A stretch of DNA of 52,114 bases from Apopatosoma sp963618495 (GCA_963618495.1 CAVESF010000013.1:1-52114), one strand, 5' to 3'; positions 17,756-26,544 are shown, counted from the stretch's first letter. Notes: generated by a model not told the origin, from the sequence alone. Made by a program: numbers and translations.

Positions 17756-18461
17756 CTGCATTCAGCTCGAGGAAGAGTTCCTCCAGACTGCTGTCGCCGC
17801 CGATTACCGATTCCGTATCGCCGGAGGCAACGAGTCTGCCTTCTTTTATGATGGCTATTTTATTGCAGAGTTTCTCCGCAACTTCAAGCACATGAGTGGA
17901 AAAGAAGATTGCTGAGCCGCTTGCCGTCATTTCTCTGAAAAATTCCTTGAGGATATGCGCCGCTTTCGGGTCAAGACCAACAAAAGGTTCGTCAAGCAGA
18001 AGAAGTTTGGGATGATGGATAAGCGCCGAGATGATGACAAGCTTCTGCTTCATGCCGTGCGAATAAGACGAAATGGGGGAACCGAGTGCTTCTTTTATCT
18101 CAAATGCGGCGGCATACCTTTCGATGTCGGCGTTTCTCACTGCGCCGACTCCGTACATATCCGCGATGAAATTCAGATATTTGATACCTGTCATGAATTC
18201 GTATACATCGGGATTATCGGGGATATATGCCATGAGCTTCTTGCATTCCACAGGATACTCCTTTACAGACATTCCGTTTATGATGATATCGCCATCGGAA
18301 AAGCTGAGTATGCCTGCGGCGGCTTTCAGCGAGGTGGTTTTACCTGCGCCGTTATGACCGATGAAGCCGTAAATATCGCCTGCCTCAACAGTGAGAGAAA
18401 GATCGTCTACCGCTTTCTTCCCGCCTTTGTAGATTTTGGAAAAATTGATGAATGATAACAA
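17748..18461 (-). CDS. ABC transporter ATP-binding protein
   Basis: A 237-residue ATPase that would drive the permease encoded directly after it. Walker A is GHNGAGKTT at residues 35-43, the signature is YSHGMKQK near 133 and Walker B is LLLLDEPFVGLD near 155, followed by the switch histidine in FFSTHV. The start is TTG, with AGGAGG nine bases upstream; no ATG fits the beginning MLSFINFSKIYKG. It heads a minus-strand unit: ATPase, permease, GH95, XRE regulator, histidine phosphatase. Confidence 0.93.
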   Translation of the reverse strand: MLSFINFSKIYKGGKKAVDDLSLTVEAGDIYGFIGHNGAGKTTSLKAAAGILSFSDGDIIINGMSVKEYPVECKKLMAYIPDNPDVYEFMTGIKYLNFIADMYGVGAVRNADIERYAAAFEIKEALGSPISSYSHGMKQKLVIISALIHHPKLLLLDEPFVGLDPKAAHILKEFFREMTASGSAIFFSTHVLEVAEKLCNKIAIIKEGRLVASGDTESVIGGDSSLEELFLELNADE

Positions 18462-18499
18462 GATGCTGTTCCTCCTTATCTGTTTTATTATTTTGTAAT

Positions 18500-18528
18500 A
18501 TTATATCACAGCAAAATGCAAAAAGCAA
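18500..18528 (-). promoter_or_regulatory. Promoter of the ABC exporter unit
   Basis: On the minus strand TTGCTT (18523-18528) and TATAAT (18500-18505) with 17 bases between, about 38 bases before the start codon. Confidence 0.7.
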
Positions 18529-18612
18529 TACCCCGCCATTGCTTTTTTGACAAGGTATCGCAGGCGCTTCCAAGAGGCGTTCCTCTCGGAATATCGGGGA
18601 AAATTAAAGGTG

Positions 18613-18660
18613 TTTTCTTTCATTGTACTTTTCGGTGACGAAAAGTACAATGAAAGAAAA
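18613..18660. repeat. Perfect 22-bp inverted repeat
   Basis: Arms at 18613-18634 and 18639-18660 are exact complements with a GTGA loop, placed in the 280-base gap between the ABC ATPase start and the end of the PHP gene. A similar hairpin with the loop sequence CGTGAC is at 28968-28995. It may be a non-autonomous intergenic element. Confidence 0.8.
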
Positions 18661-18695
18661 AGTTACATCAAGTACCTTTTTGAGGCATCGGCGCA

Positions 18696-18726
18696 CAAGC
18701 CTCCGAGAGCCGCTCTCGGAGGCTTG
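18696..18726 (-). terminator. Hairpin after the PHP gene
   Basis: A perfect 14-base inverted repeat (CAAGCCTCCGAGAG) with a three-base loop, 16 bases beyond the PHP stop on the minus strand. There is no T run, so it may act in mRNA end formation rather than as a classic terminator. Confidence 0.55.
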
Positions 18727-18741
18727 CAACTTTCATTTATT

Positions 18742-19524
18742 TTATTTCATTCTTTCGCGGAATTTCACGGGGACTGTCGTCTCAATGAGTTCTATGCCGC
18801 ACCTGTCGGCAAAGCGGCGCGCCTCATCATAATTATCGGCAAGTCCCACAGTATCCGGACTGTGCGCGTCACATCCGAAAATAGCCTTTGACCCTTCGCG
18901 TGCCGCTATGCGGAAAAAGCGCTCCGAGGGATAAAACCGTCCCTCGCGCAGTCCCAGTCCGTTTATTTCGAGCGGCATACCGTAGCTGTTCGCCTCGCGG
19001 CAAAGGCGCGTCATCTGCTCCTCGTATATATCTCCATCGCCGGAGAATCTGAAAATATCGGGATGAGCCAGATAGAAATATTTGCCCGTGCGCATCCCCT
19101 CACAGACCTGCGAAACATATTTTTCAAGCAGGGCTGCATCATCTGTCTCTTTCACGCAGAAATGCGCGTCCTTCTCGTTATCGAGCGCGTGCTGACCGAG
19201 AATCATATAGTCATAAGGCAAGGAGGAAATCAGCTCATAGGTCTTATCGAAAACCGCGGGATAATACTCCGTTTCATAGCCGATATACAATTGTATATAA
19301 TCGCAAAATTCCTCCCTCAGAGCAGAAATCGACTCTACATAGCCGCTCTGCTCCCCGGGCTTCATGCGAAAATTTGAATAATAACCATCGGCAAAGCCCT
19401 GCGGCGCATGATCGGAGAATCCGAGTACCGTCAGTCCCGCCTTTATCGCGGCTATGACATATTCCCTGTCCTCGCCCGTTGCATGATTGCAACGCTTTGT
19501 ATGTGTATGAAAATTTGCAAGCAT
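18742..19524 (-). CDS. PHP-domain histidinol-phosphatase-like protein
   Basis: A 260-residue protein, the usual length for HisK-type histidinol-phosphate phosphatases. Metal-binding motifs: NFHTHTKRCNHA at the N-terminus, GFSDHA near residue 36, IGYETEY near 82, LGQHAL near 109, HPD near 152 and FGCDAHSPD near 215. No histidine biosynthesis genes are nearby, so the real substrate may be another sugar or polyol phosphate. The start has GAAGGA upstream. It follows the GH28 gene by 23 bases and is probably co-transcribed with it. Confidence 0.88.
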   Translation of the reverse strand: MLANFHTHTKRCNHATGEDREYVIAAIKAGLTVLGFSDHAPQGFADGYYSNFRMKPGEQSGYVESISALREEFCDYIQLYIGYETEYYPAVFDKTYELISSLPYDYMILGQHALDNEKDAHFCVKETDDAALLEKYVSQVCEGMRTGKYFYLAHPDIFRFSGDGDIYEEQMTRLCREANSYGMPLEINGLGLREGRFYPSERFFRIAAREGSKAIFGCDAHSPDTVGLADNYDEARRFADRCGIELIETTVPVKFRERMK

Positions 19525-19547
19525 TTTTTATCCTTCTTCCGCACCGT

Positions 19548-22445
19548 TCATTTTTCCTCGCAATCGAAATATGCGATAAGCGGACGTACATCGGGCGATT
19601 CAAGCGTGATATTTACATTTTTCAGTCTGAAATCTTTCGCATAGCGCACGGTAAAGCCGTGACCTGCGCTGAGTCCGTGTCTGTCATATTCGGGATAGCG
19701 GTTGTCTATCGGGCGCGGACACTCCGGAATCTCGGAGAAACCTCCCGCGAGGGTGAAATCGCAGTTTTCGAAGAGGATATTTTCCATTATCTGCTCGGGC
19801 GACTGACCGACAGCCATGACCTCGCGGATATTCTTTGTGTAGCTGAAAGGATATGCGCGGTCAAAGCGCATATCGCGGAATGTGACATTCTTTATGCCGC
19901 TTCTGCGGACGGGAGCACCGCCGCGCGGCAGTCTGTTTCTCGCGCCCACGGTGATATATACGGGTGCGCCGACGTCCGTCATATCTATGCGCTCGAATGT
20001 GACATTTTCGACCTCTGCGCCGTCCACCGTTTCAAGCGAAATGCCGCAACGGTTGACATTCTTTATCGCGCAGTCGGTGATATGCACATTTTTCAGGCAA
20101 TAGTAGGTATCCGTGCCGAATTTTATGCCCGATGCAAGGCTCTGAATCATCATATCCCATACATCTATATTATAGCAACCTACAGGGTCGGAACTTTTGA
20201 AGCAGAGACCGTCGTCGCCCGCCATTATGTTGCAGGAATATATCGTCATGTCATGGCAATCGACGGGGTCTATGCCGTCGCGGTTCGGCGTATTCATGCA
20301 GTCGAGATTCAGATGGTGCATCACGATATTGCCAGAAGAAAGAGGAACTACCGTCCAGAAAGCACTGTTCTTGAAGTTGATATTTTCTATCGTGATATCC
20401 TTGGAATATGTGATATAAACTATATCGGGGCGGGCATCGAGCGCGCGTCTGTCGTTCACGGGATCGTTCATCTTGAAACGGTAGAGTCCGTTTCCGTCCA
20501 GCATACCGCCGCCCGTGATGCGGATGTTCTTTATGCTCTCGCCGTATATAAGTCCTCTGCCAAGCTGGCGCACCGCGCAAAGGCTCGTTCCCGGCTCGCG
20601 GAGCGGATATTCGCCATGGTCCTGCGTGCCGAGGAGCGTCGCGTCGCGATCTACGAAAAGCGTCATATCGCTGCGCAGGTCTATCTGACCTGAAAGGAAT
20701 GTGCCCGAGCCGAGATAGACTGTGCCGCCCGTATATTCCGCCGCGTAAACGGCTTTCTGAATAGCGGAGGTATCGAGCGTCTTTCCGTCGCCGACCGCGC
20801 CGAAATCGCGTACATCGAAGATTTTGCCGGTAGGTGCAATGCGGCAGAAATCGGGCGCGTCATATATTCTTATGCGGTTGATATAGAGCTTGTCCTCGCA
20901 GGAATAAGCAAGGCGGCAGGCAGAATCAATCTTTGAAACAAAGGCGAAATCCTTTGCGCGAACGGCGCCGTCCGCCATCAGCGTATAAACTCCGCGGACA
21001 GTGTCGAGCGTTATTTTCAGGTTTGTCCAGTTTGCGCAGGGATAGTACATCCATGCGTTGAGTCCGCCGTAAATGCGCTCCCATTTGTCGCCGTTTGTGG
21101 CGTAGAGATTGTTTTTGTAGAGCGCTATGCGCAGAGCGACATTTCCCTTTTCATCCGTTATCTCGGGTACGAGTGCAAAGCCCTCGCCCGTCACCTTTAC
21201 CTTTGTTTCCACGGTAAGAACGCCCGCAATCGCGGGGAAAGCGTAAGCAAGAGAAGCGCTGCCGCCGTTCTTTGCCGAGAGCGCAAGGCTCTTGTCCGCG
21301 GCGAAAGGATAAGCTTCGATTTCCGCCTTTGCGTTTTCACAAGGAGTGACGAAATCGCTTCCCTCGGAGAAATCCTCGTTTACGGCATAGATTTCCGTAT
21401 CATCCTCGATGAGCAGATTGTCCACGCCGAGCTCGCCTATATGCGCGATAAACTTCACGCCGCGCGCGGCAGTCTCGGAAACGGGCAGAGCCACAGCGGC
21501 GCGGCGGCAACCAAGCCATGCGTCAAAGGTGGCGGTATCTCTGTCAAAAACAAGCTTTACGCTGTAGTCCTCGCCTGCCTCAAAATCGCCGATTTTGACC
21601 GATTCCCCGCGGGAAGCCGCGTATATTTCGCCCATGTCAAAGACTATGCAGGCGCTGACGCCGCTCTTGCCATAGACGGCGCAGGTCATATATTTGCCGT
21701 TTTTCTCGGCGGGAGTAATCTTCGCGCTTATCACTACGCGGCGACCGAAATCGGGCATTTCGCAGATGATGCATCCCTTTGACACCGCCGCATACTTATC
21801 TCGCGGGTCGTCCGCACGCACCCTGAGCGTAACCTCGCCGACGGTTTCAATCCCCTCGGGCATACCCTCATTGAAAACCTCGCTGTAATAGCGGCGGTAT
21901 TCGCGCGGAATATATGTGGGCGGGAAAGCGCCGCAGGCGGGCGTTTTCGGCAGGGCTTTCTTTTCTTCGCCACCGATAGGAACGGCAAGCACGAAGAAAT
22001 GGTCATATCCCTCGCCCTTGAAGCCGTCGATATGGACAAGCGCGCCTGCCGCATATTTCTTTTTATAAAGCGCGTATACGGCGCCGCTCCCGAGAGTTAT
22101 TTCTCCCTCGGCGCAGGCAAAGTCCGCAAGGCACTCGGGCGTGGGGATTTTTTCGTTTGTCGCGACATAGATATCGCAATCGCGCTCGGTATAGAAATCA
22201 ACCTCCTGCTTGTCGTCAAATCCGTCGGCGGCGGAGTTGAATGTGCGTATGTAATCCGCCCCGAAAAGCGCGTCGGGAGCTGATTTCACTCTCGCATCGC
22301 AGTTTGAATAGATTTTGGCACCGACCGCAAAATCCGGCTCTACGCTATACCAGCCGCTCGTATCCCAAGGGGAAACGAATCTGCTTGTTATCGGTGAGGC
22401 GGGAATAAAATTCCCGTCGCTTATTCTGTTCGTATATTCGGACAT
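19548..22445 (-). CDS. Glycoside hydrolase family 28-type protein with large N-terminal region
   Basis: A 965-residue protein. The first 540 residues hold concanavalin-like beta-rich sequence, probably one or two carbohydrate-binding or LamG-like domains. From about 545 a right-handed parallel beta-helix starts (FDVRDFGAVGDGKT), as in polygalacturonases. The GH28 catalytic residues are recognisable: NRDGID at 721-726 and GDD at 743-745, followed by SGIKFGTD. The usual GHG of polygalacturonases is not apparent, so another specificity is possible. There is no signal peptide, which suggests action on imported oligosaccharides. The start at 22445 has ACGGAGG upstream; the frame is open eight codons further. 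Likely one unit with the PHP gene downstream. Confidence 0.88.
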   Translation of the reverse strand: MSEYTNRISDGNFIPASPITSRFVSPWDTSGWYSVEPDFAVGAKIYSNCDARVKSAPDALFGADYIRTFNSAADGFDDKQEVDFYTERDCDIYVATNEKIPTPECLADFACAEGEITLGSGAVYALYKKKYAAGALVHIDGFKGEGYDHFFVLAVPIGGEEKKALPKTPACGAFPPTYIPREYRRYYSEVFNEGMPEGIETVGEVTLRVRADDPRDKYAAVSKGCIICEMPDFGRRVVISAKITPAEKNGKYMTCAVYGKSGVSACIVFDMGEIYAASRGESVKIGDFEAGEDYSVKLVFDRDTATFDAWLGCRRAAVALPVSETAARGVKFIAHIGELGVDNLLIEDDTEIYAVNEDFSEGSDFVTPCENAKAEIEAYPFAADKSLALSAKNGGSASLAYAFPAIAGVLTVETKVKVTGEGFALVPEITDEKGNVALRIALYKNNLYATNGDKWERIYGGLNAWMYYPCANWTNLKITLDTVRGVYTLMADGAVRAKDFAFVSKIDSACRLAYSCEDKLYINRIRIYDAPDFCRIAPTGKIFDVRDFGAVGDGKTLDTSAIQKAVYAAEYTGGTVYLGSGTFLSGQIDLRSDMTLFVDRDATLLGTQDHGEYPLREPGTSLCAVRQLGRGLIYGESIKNIRITGGGMLDGNGLYRFKMNDPVNDRRALDARPDIVYITYSKDITIENINFKNSAFWTVVPLSSGNIVMHHLNLDCMNTPNRDGIDPVDCHDMTIYSCNIMAGDDGLCFKSSDPVGCYNIDVWDMMIQSLASGIKFGTDTYYCLKNVHITDCAIKNVNRCGISLETVDGAEVENVTFERIDMTDVGAPVYITVGARNRLPRGGAPVRRSGIKNVTFRDMRFDRAYPFSYTKNIREVMAVGQSPEQIMENILFENCDFTLAGGFSEIPECPRPIDNRYPEYDRHGLSAGHGFTVRYAKDFRLKNVNITLESPDVRPLIAYFDCEEK

Positions 22446-22647
22446 ATTGAACCTCCGTAAAAATATCAATTCCGCTTTATTTTATCATAACTTTCCCGCC
22501 TTGTCTATACAAAAAGCAAAAACTTTTTTATTCGGCGGAAAAATACACCGCCGTGACCGCGTAAAAATACAAGAGAACGGATTTTTCGTGTTTTTCCCGA
22601 AAACGCACAAAAAAGCAAAGCCGGAAACAGCTCTGCTCTTTTTGATT

Positions 22648-22681
22648 ATACAAATGTATCATTTATATTATACATTTGTAT
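22648..22681. repeat. Two copies of the 12-base palindrome at a gene end
   Basis: ATACAAATGTAT (22648-22659) and ATACATTTGTAT (22670-22681) lie ten bases apart. The second overlaps the last codons and stop of the TIGR04086-type gene. Both have the same core as 7132-7143 and 12492-12503. Confidence 0.65.
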
Positions 22682-23102
22682 ATCGTCTTCTTTTCCTCGG
22701 CTTTTTTCTTTTGCCAGAGCCTTTTTCCGCGCATTTGCCGCCAAGCATGGCAAGACCCACCGCGCATGCGGCGCTCACCGCATAGGCAAGCGGCGAAACT
22801 GGCAGGGAAAAGGCAAAGCAAAGCAGTATCATCAACGCCGCAAGCGACAGCCCGAGAATAAGCCCGCAGAGTACGCCTTTTTCACCATTCATTTTCGATG
22901 CGAGATATCCGCCTCCGAATGCGGCGGCGGCAAGCGCGATATATGCGAATATCGCCGAAACCTTTTCGGGATCATCAAACCGCAATGCGACAAAGCAGAA
23001 TATCGCGGCAAGCACTATTCCTGCGACAACAGCCATTCCCAGCGCCTTTGCGACAGGAAGAATCATGCCGGATTTTTCATTATGTATATTTGATTTCTGC
23101 AT
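22668..23102 (-). CDS. TIGR04086-type small membrane protein
   Basis: A 144-residue protein with four hydrophobic segments (about 18-38, 47-66, 75-97, 103-122) and a very basic tail (KRKKPRKRRR). Size and segment pattern fit the TIGR04086 family of Firmicutes membrane proteins, which has no assigned function. It starts with an ATG preceded by AGGGTGG. The preceding gene on the other strand (Gfo/Idh/MocA) is divergent. Assignment to the family is by pattern and is not certain. Confidence 0.75.
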   Translation of the reverse strand: MQKSNIHNEKSGMILPVAKALGMAVVAGIVLAAIFCFVALRFDDPEKVSAIFAYIALAAAAFGGGYLASKMNGEKGVLCGLILGLSLAALMILLCFAFSLPVSPLAYAVSAACAVGLAMLGGKCAEKGSGKRKKPRKRRRYTNV

Positions 23103-23181
23103 ATTTCAGTCCACCCTTCTTTCTTGTTGATAATATATATGCGCACCACGGAAAAATTATGAATAAGCCCTCGTTTTGCTC

Positions 23182-23210
23182 TTGACTTGCGTCTGCTGTT
23201 GTGCTATACT
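23182..23210 (+). promoter_or_regulatory. Promoter of the oxidoreductase gene
   Basis: TTGACT at 23182-23187 and TATACT at 23205-23210 with a 17-base spacer, 38 bases before the start codon. Confidence 0.85.
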
Positions 23211-23247
23211 CACCTTAACAATGCATAAGATGCAAAGGAGATTTTCT

Positions 23248-24552
23248 ATGAAGAAATTGAAAGTTATATGCATAGGTGCCGGCGGCAGAGGCAGAGGTTA
23301 CTTCAATATCATGAGTGAGCAGCCCGATAAATTCGAACTTGTCGGCGTTGCCGATCCGGTAGACGCCGCACGTGATATTTTCATCCGTTGCTTCGGCGTA
23401 CCGGAAGAAAACAGCTATCGCTCATGGGAAGAGATTCTCGACCGTCCGAAATTTGCGGATATCGCCATAATCTCGACTCTCGACAATATGCATTATGAGC
23501 CGGCGATGAAAGCCATTGAACTCGGTTACGACCTGCTTCTTGAAAAGCCGATTGCACAGACGGTGGAAGAAATTTCCGATATCGCAAAGGCGGCTCACAG
23601 AAAAGGCGTGAAAGTAATAGTCTGCCATGTTCTCCGCTATACACCTTTCTATAAAAAAGTAAAAGAAATCGTAGACAGCGGCGCTCTCGGCGAAATAATG
23701 TCCGTGACAGCACTCGAGAGAGTGGAAAATATTCATTTCAGCCACAGCTATGTCCGCGGCAACTGGCACAGCGAAAAGGAAAGCACTCCCATGCTTCTTG
23801 CAAAAAGCTGTCATGATATAGATATCATCCAGTGGCTGCTCGGCAAGACCTGCAAAAAAGTCTCCTCTTTCGGCGACCTTACATATTTCAGAAGCGAAAA
23901 TGCTCCCGAGGATTCCCCCGTGAGATGTGCCGACGGCGGCTGTCCCATCGCCGATACCTGTCCCTACAACTGCATCAAACTCTATTATGACGATAAGAAA
24001 AACACATGGTTCCGCCGTGCCGCGGCAAAGAAGATTTCAAAGACAACATATCCCACCGACGAAGAGGTTATGGAAGCTCTGAAAACCACGGATTACGGCC
24101 TCTGTGTTTTCCATGCCAATAACGATGTTGCCGACCATCAGGTAGTCAATATGCTTTTCGAAGGCAATGTGACCGCCAGCTTCACAGTAAATCCTTTCAA
24201 CGGCGGCGGCAGAGCCATTCATCTCTTCGGAACAGCGGGCGAGCTGGTAGCCGAAGCAAGCGACATAGCAATACGCGTTTTCAGCTTCGCGACAAAGAGC
24301 TGGAGTAAGGTTCCCGTTGTCGAAACGGAAGAATCCATTCTCGGCGGTCACGGCGGCGGCGACCAGGGTATGATCGCCGATATCTATGAATATTTCAACG
24401 GAATCTACAATGGCTGTTCCGTTGCCGATATCTCCGTTTCCGCGGCAAATCATCTCATGGGTTTTGCTGCAGAAAAGGCAAGACATACAGACACCGTTGT
24501 CGATGTGGATGAATATTTCAGAGAATTCGGACTCGAAAATATCTACAGATAA
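23248..24552 (+). CDS. Gfo/Idh/MocA family oxidoreductase
   Basis: A 434-residue NAD(P)-dependent sugar or inositol dehydrogenase-like protein. The N-terminal Rossmann fold shows IGAGGRGRG near residue 9 and VADP at about 39; the family's EKPIAQT follows near residue 95, and HVLRYTPFY and SCHDIDIIQW belong to the C-terminal domain. The middle has an extra cysteine cluster (CADGGC, ADTCPYNC), seen in some family members. The start at 23248 follows AAAGGAG; the frame is open 24 codons upstream but overlaps the promoter. It stands alone, with its own promoter and terminator. The substrate is unknown; released deoxy sugars or inositols are possible. Confidence 0.9.
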   Translation: MKKLKVICIGAGGRGRGYFNIMSEQPDKFELVGVADPVDAARDIFIRCFGVPEENSYRSWEEILDRPKFADIAIISTLDNMHYEPAMKAIELGYDLLLEKPIAQTVEEISDIAKAAHRKGVKVIVCHVLRYTPFYKKVKEIVDSGALGEIMSVTALERVENIHFSHSYVRGNWHSEKESTPMLLAKSCHDIDIIQWLLGKTCKKVSSFGDLTYFRSENAPEDSPVRCADGGCPIADTCPYNCIKLYYDDKKNTWFRRAAAKKISKTTYPTDEEVMEALKTTDYGLCVFHANNDVADHQVVNMLFEGNVTASFTVNPFNGGGRAIHLFGTAGELVAEASDIAIRVFSFATKSWSKVPVVETEESILGGHGGGDQGMIADIYEYFNGIYNGCSVADISVSAANHLMGFAAEKARHTDTVVDVDEYFREFGLENIYR

Positions 24553-24559
24553 GCAAAAT

Positions 24560-24596
24560 AAAGTCGGCTGAAATCGCAGTCGGCTTTCATTTTTTG
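24560..24596 (+). terminator. Terminator of the oxidoreductase gene
   Basis: An 11-base stem (AAAGTCGGCTG with CAGTCGGCTTT, two G-T pairs) followed by CATTTTTT. Confidence 0.85.
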
Positions 24597-24635
24597 CCCT
24601 GTCAAAAAAATATTTGAAAAAATGTGAAAAAAGAC

Positions 24636-24664
24636 TTGATTTTTTACTTTGCTTATGGTAGAAT
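24636..24664 (+). promoter_or_regulatory. Promoter of tRNA-Glu(CTC)
   Basis: TTGATT at 24636-24641 and TAGAAT at 24659-24664, 17 bases apart, 19 bases before the tRNA. Confidence 0.8.
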
Positions 24665-24683
24665 AAAATCCACCGAGCAATAT

Positions 24684-24758
24684 GGCCCTTTGGTCAAGCG
24701 GCTAAGACATCGCCCTCTCACGGCGAAAACGGGGGTTCGATTCCCCCAGGGGTCACCA
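24684..24758 (+). tRNA. tRNA-Glu (anticodon CTC)
   Basis: A 75-base tRNA with acceptor arms GGCCCTT and AGGGGTC, the T loop GGTTCGATTCC and an encoded CCA end. The anticodon loop is CTCTCAC between CGCC and GGCG, giving anticodon CTC. A second glutamate tRNA with TTC is at 37601. Confidence 0.95.
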
Positions 24759-24759
24759 G

Positions 24760-24789
24760 AAAAAAGCACTTCTTTCGAAGTGCTTTTTC
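24760..24789 (+). terminator. Terminator of tRNA-Glu(CTC)
   Basis: A perfect 12-base stem (AAAAAGCACTTC) with a TTTC loop and a T run directly after the tRNA. Confidence 0.9.
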
Positions 24790-24834
24790 GTTGTATTCGC
24801 ACGGTATTCCCACCCTTGCCCTTTTGGCATGGCA

Positions 24835-24863
24835 TTGACTTTTTCGGCAAACTGCTGTATACT
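24835..24863 (+). promoter_or_regulatory. Promoter of the alpha/beta hydrolase gene
   Basis: TTGACT at 24835-24840 and TATACT at 24858-24863 with a 17-base spacer, 36 bases before the start codon. Confidence 0.85.
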
Positions 24864-24898
24864 TTAAAGTAAAAAGCAGATATGCACAGGAGTAAGCT

Positions 24899-26119
24899 AT
24901 GGCAAAAACAGATTTTGTATCGTCAAATCCGACTTCGGATGATGAACTCTTTGAATATATAATTTTAAAATGGAAGCGAAACGAAACCGCAGACCTGTAT
25001 TATTGTGCCGATGAAGAGATTGTCAGCGTAATGGGGCGTGGGGATTTTGCCTATATGTTTGAAAGCATATCAAAGACAGGCGGTGCGCTCCGAGGATACG
25101 CAAATAAGGTAGCGAACGCCATGGGGCAAGCGGTGACATACCATGCGATGCTTGATTTCGACAACATCTATGCGGATATCTCTCTCACAATTCGGAATAT
25201 GAAAATACTCTCGTTCTCAAGAATCATCCGCTTCAAAAACGAATTCGAAATCGACCGCGGAAACGGGATTGCGGAAAAATATTTCATTCTCGAAAACGAC
25301 GGCTTCATGCTGAACGCGGTTTATACCTATGTAAAAGACGGCAACGCACGCCCTGCGGCGTTGCTTATTGCAGGTTCGGGTCCGTGCGACTATAATGAAA
25401 CGACAGGGCTTCTCACGCCGTTTGAGGATATCGCGCTCGGGCTTGCCGAAAACGGAATATGTTCTCTTCGCGTAGACAAAAGAACGCTCGGATATGTTTC
25501 CGATTTCGGCTTGAAATCAGGAATAACCGAGGAATATTTTTCGGATTGCAGGGCTGCTATCGACTATCTTCGTGAACGCGAAAGCAAAGGCATTTGCCTC
25601 ATCGGGCATAGTCTCGGCGGGCAGATTGCCGCCGCACTTGCCGCAGAAAGCAGCGGGATAAGCGGCTTGATAATTTTCAACAGTTCCGCACGCCATATTG
25701 CCGATATAATGTGCGAGCAGTGTTCAACGCTTGAGCCGCAAAACAAATCGTCATATATAGAATATGCAAATGCCGCAAAGACAGTCGATTTGAAGAGCGC
25801 AAGCGGACTTTATTATTATGGTGCAAGCGATTACTACTGGGCTTCGTATAACGGTATCGATACGGCGAAAAACATAACCGATGCCAAAGTCAAAACGCTG
25901 ATTGTAAACAGCAGAAGCGACAAGCAGATATTTCATGCGGACATCGACCTATGGCAGGCATTGTTCGGAAATACCGATAATGTCTCGATTCATATATGCG
26001 ACAATATAAGTCATCAGGGTTATAGAATCGACGCCGATGCGCCGTCTTTATACCATCGCTCTGATTTTTTCGGGGAGATTCTGTCTCTGTTTTCGGATTT
26101 TATAAAAGAACGGCAATGA
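24899..26119 (+). CDS. Alpha/beta hydrolase (serine esterase/aminopeptidase-like)
   Basis: A 406-residue cytoplasmic protein without a signal peptide. Residues 1-110 form a separate domain that looks like the DUF3887-type N-terminal part of some hydrolases. The hydrolase core starts near residue 130, with LLIAGSGPCDYN, the nucleophile Ser238 in GHSLGGQ, an Asp in NSRSDKQIF near residue 342 and a His in ISHQGY near 375. Related proteins are annotated as serine aminopeptidases or dienelactone hydrolases; the substrate is not known. The start follows CAGGAGTAAGCT. It is monocistronic with its own promoter and terminator. Confidence 0.85.
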   Translation: MAKTDFVSSNPTSDDELFEYIILKWKRNETADLYYCADEEIVSVMGRGDFAYMFESISKTGGALRGYANKVANAMGQAVTYHAMLDFDNIYADISLTIRNMKILSFSRIIRFKNEFEIDRGNGIAEKYFILENDGFMLNAVYTYVKDGNARPAALLIAGSGPCDYNETTGLLTPFEDIALGLAENGICSLRVDKRTLGYVSDFGLKSGITEEYFSDCRAAIDYLRERESKGICLIGHSLGGQIAAALAAESSGISGLIIFNSSARHIADIMCEQCSTLEPQNKSSYIEYANAAKTVDLKSASGLYYYGASDYYWASYNGIDTAKNITDAKVKTLIVNSRSDKQIFHADIDLWQALFGNTDNVSIHICDNISHQGYRIDADAPSLYHRSDFFGEILSLFSDFIKERQ

Positions 26120-26137
26120 ATATTCCGTCGATGCCGC

Positions 26138-26166
26138 AAAAAATGCTCCCGCTCGGGAGCATTTCA
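26138..26166 (+). terminator. Terminator of the hydrolase gene
   Basis: An 11-base stem (AAATGCTCCCG with CGGGAGCATTT) 20 bases after the stop. Confidence 0.8.
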
Positions 26167-26220
26167 GTCTGTCGAAAAAGCATTTTTTCACGGTGAAAAC
26201 AGATAAAAGTATTTTTTGGT

Positions 26221-26345
26221 ATAGCCTTCTCCTGCGGGAGAGGGGGGCCGCGATAGCGGTGGATGAGGAGTAAAACTAAAGTTTTGACGCAAATAATGCT
26301 ATAAATTATTTATAAACGCCTCATCCGTCAGCCTGCGGCGTGCGA
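26221..26345. repeat. Intergenic element with inverted GGATGAGG ends
   Basis: GGATGAGG (26261-26268) and CCTCATCC (26319-26326) are inverted copies around an AT-rich centre, preceded by GC-rich hairpin sequence (CTCCTGCGGGAG). It forms the first half of the 424-base gap before the oligopeptidase and looks like a non-coding repeat; no second copy was found in this window. Confidence 0.5.
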
Positions 26346-26360
26346 AATTTTAAACGATTC

Positions 26361-26510
26361 CGGAATCGGATTCTCTTTATTTTCTCAGGCAAAAGCGGCG
26401 CCGAAGCATAGGGGAAGCGCCACTCACTGCGTTTCGTGACGCTCCCCCCTATGCTTTTCAATGGCTTCTTACATTTTCGTCAGACTTTTTCCAACTATTG
26501 ACAAAGAGCC
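26361..26510 (+). repeat. Dispersed intergenic repeat, copy A
   Basis: About 150 bases that recur in reverse orientation at 37733-37896. The middle is a large inverted repeat around AGCATAGGGG and CCCCTATGCT (about 26405-26459). One end is ATCGGATTCTCTTTATTTTC, the other TCAGACTTTTTCCAACTATT. It contains no open frame. Confidence 0.9.
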
Positions 26511-26544
26511 TTTTTGTTTATATACTCGATTGATAAATGTTTTT

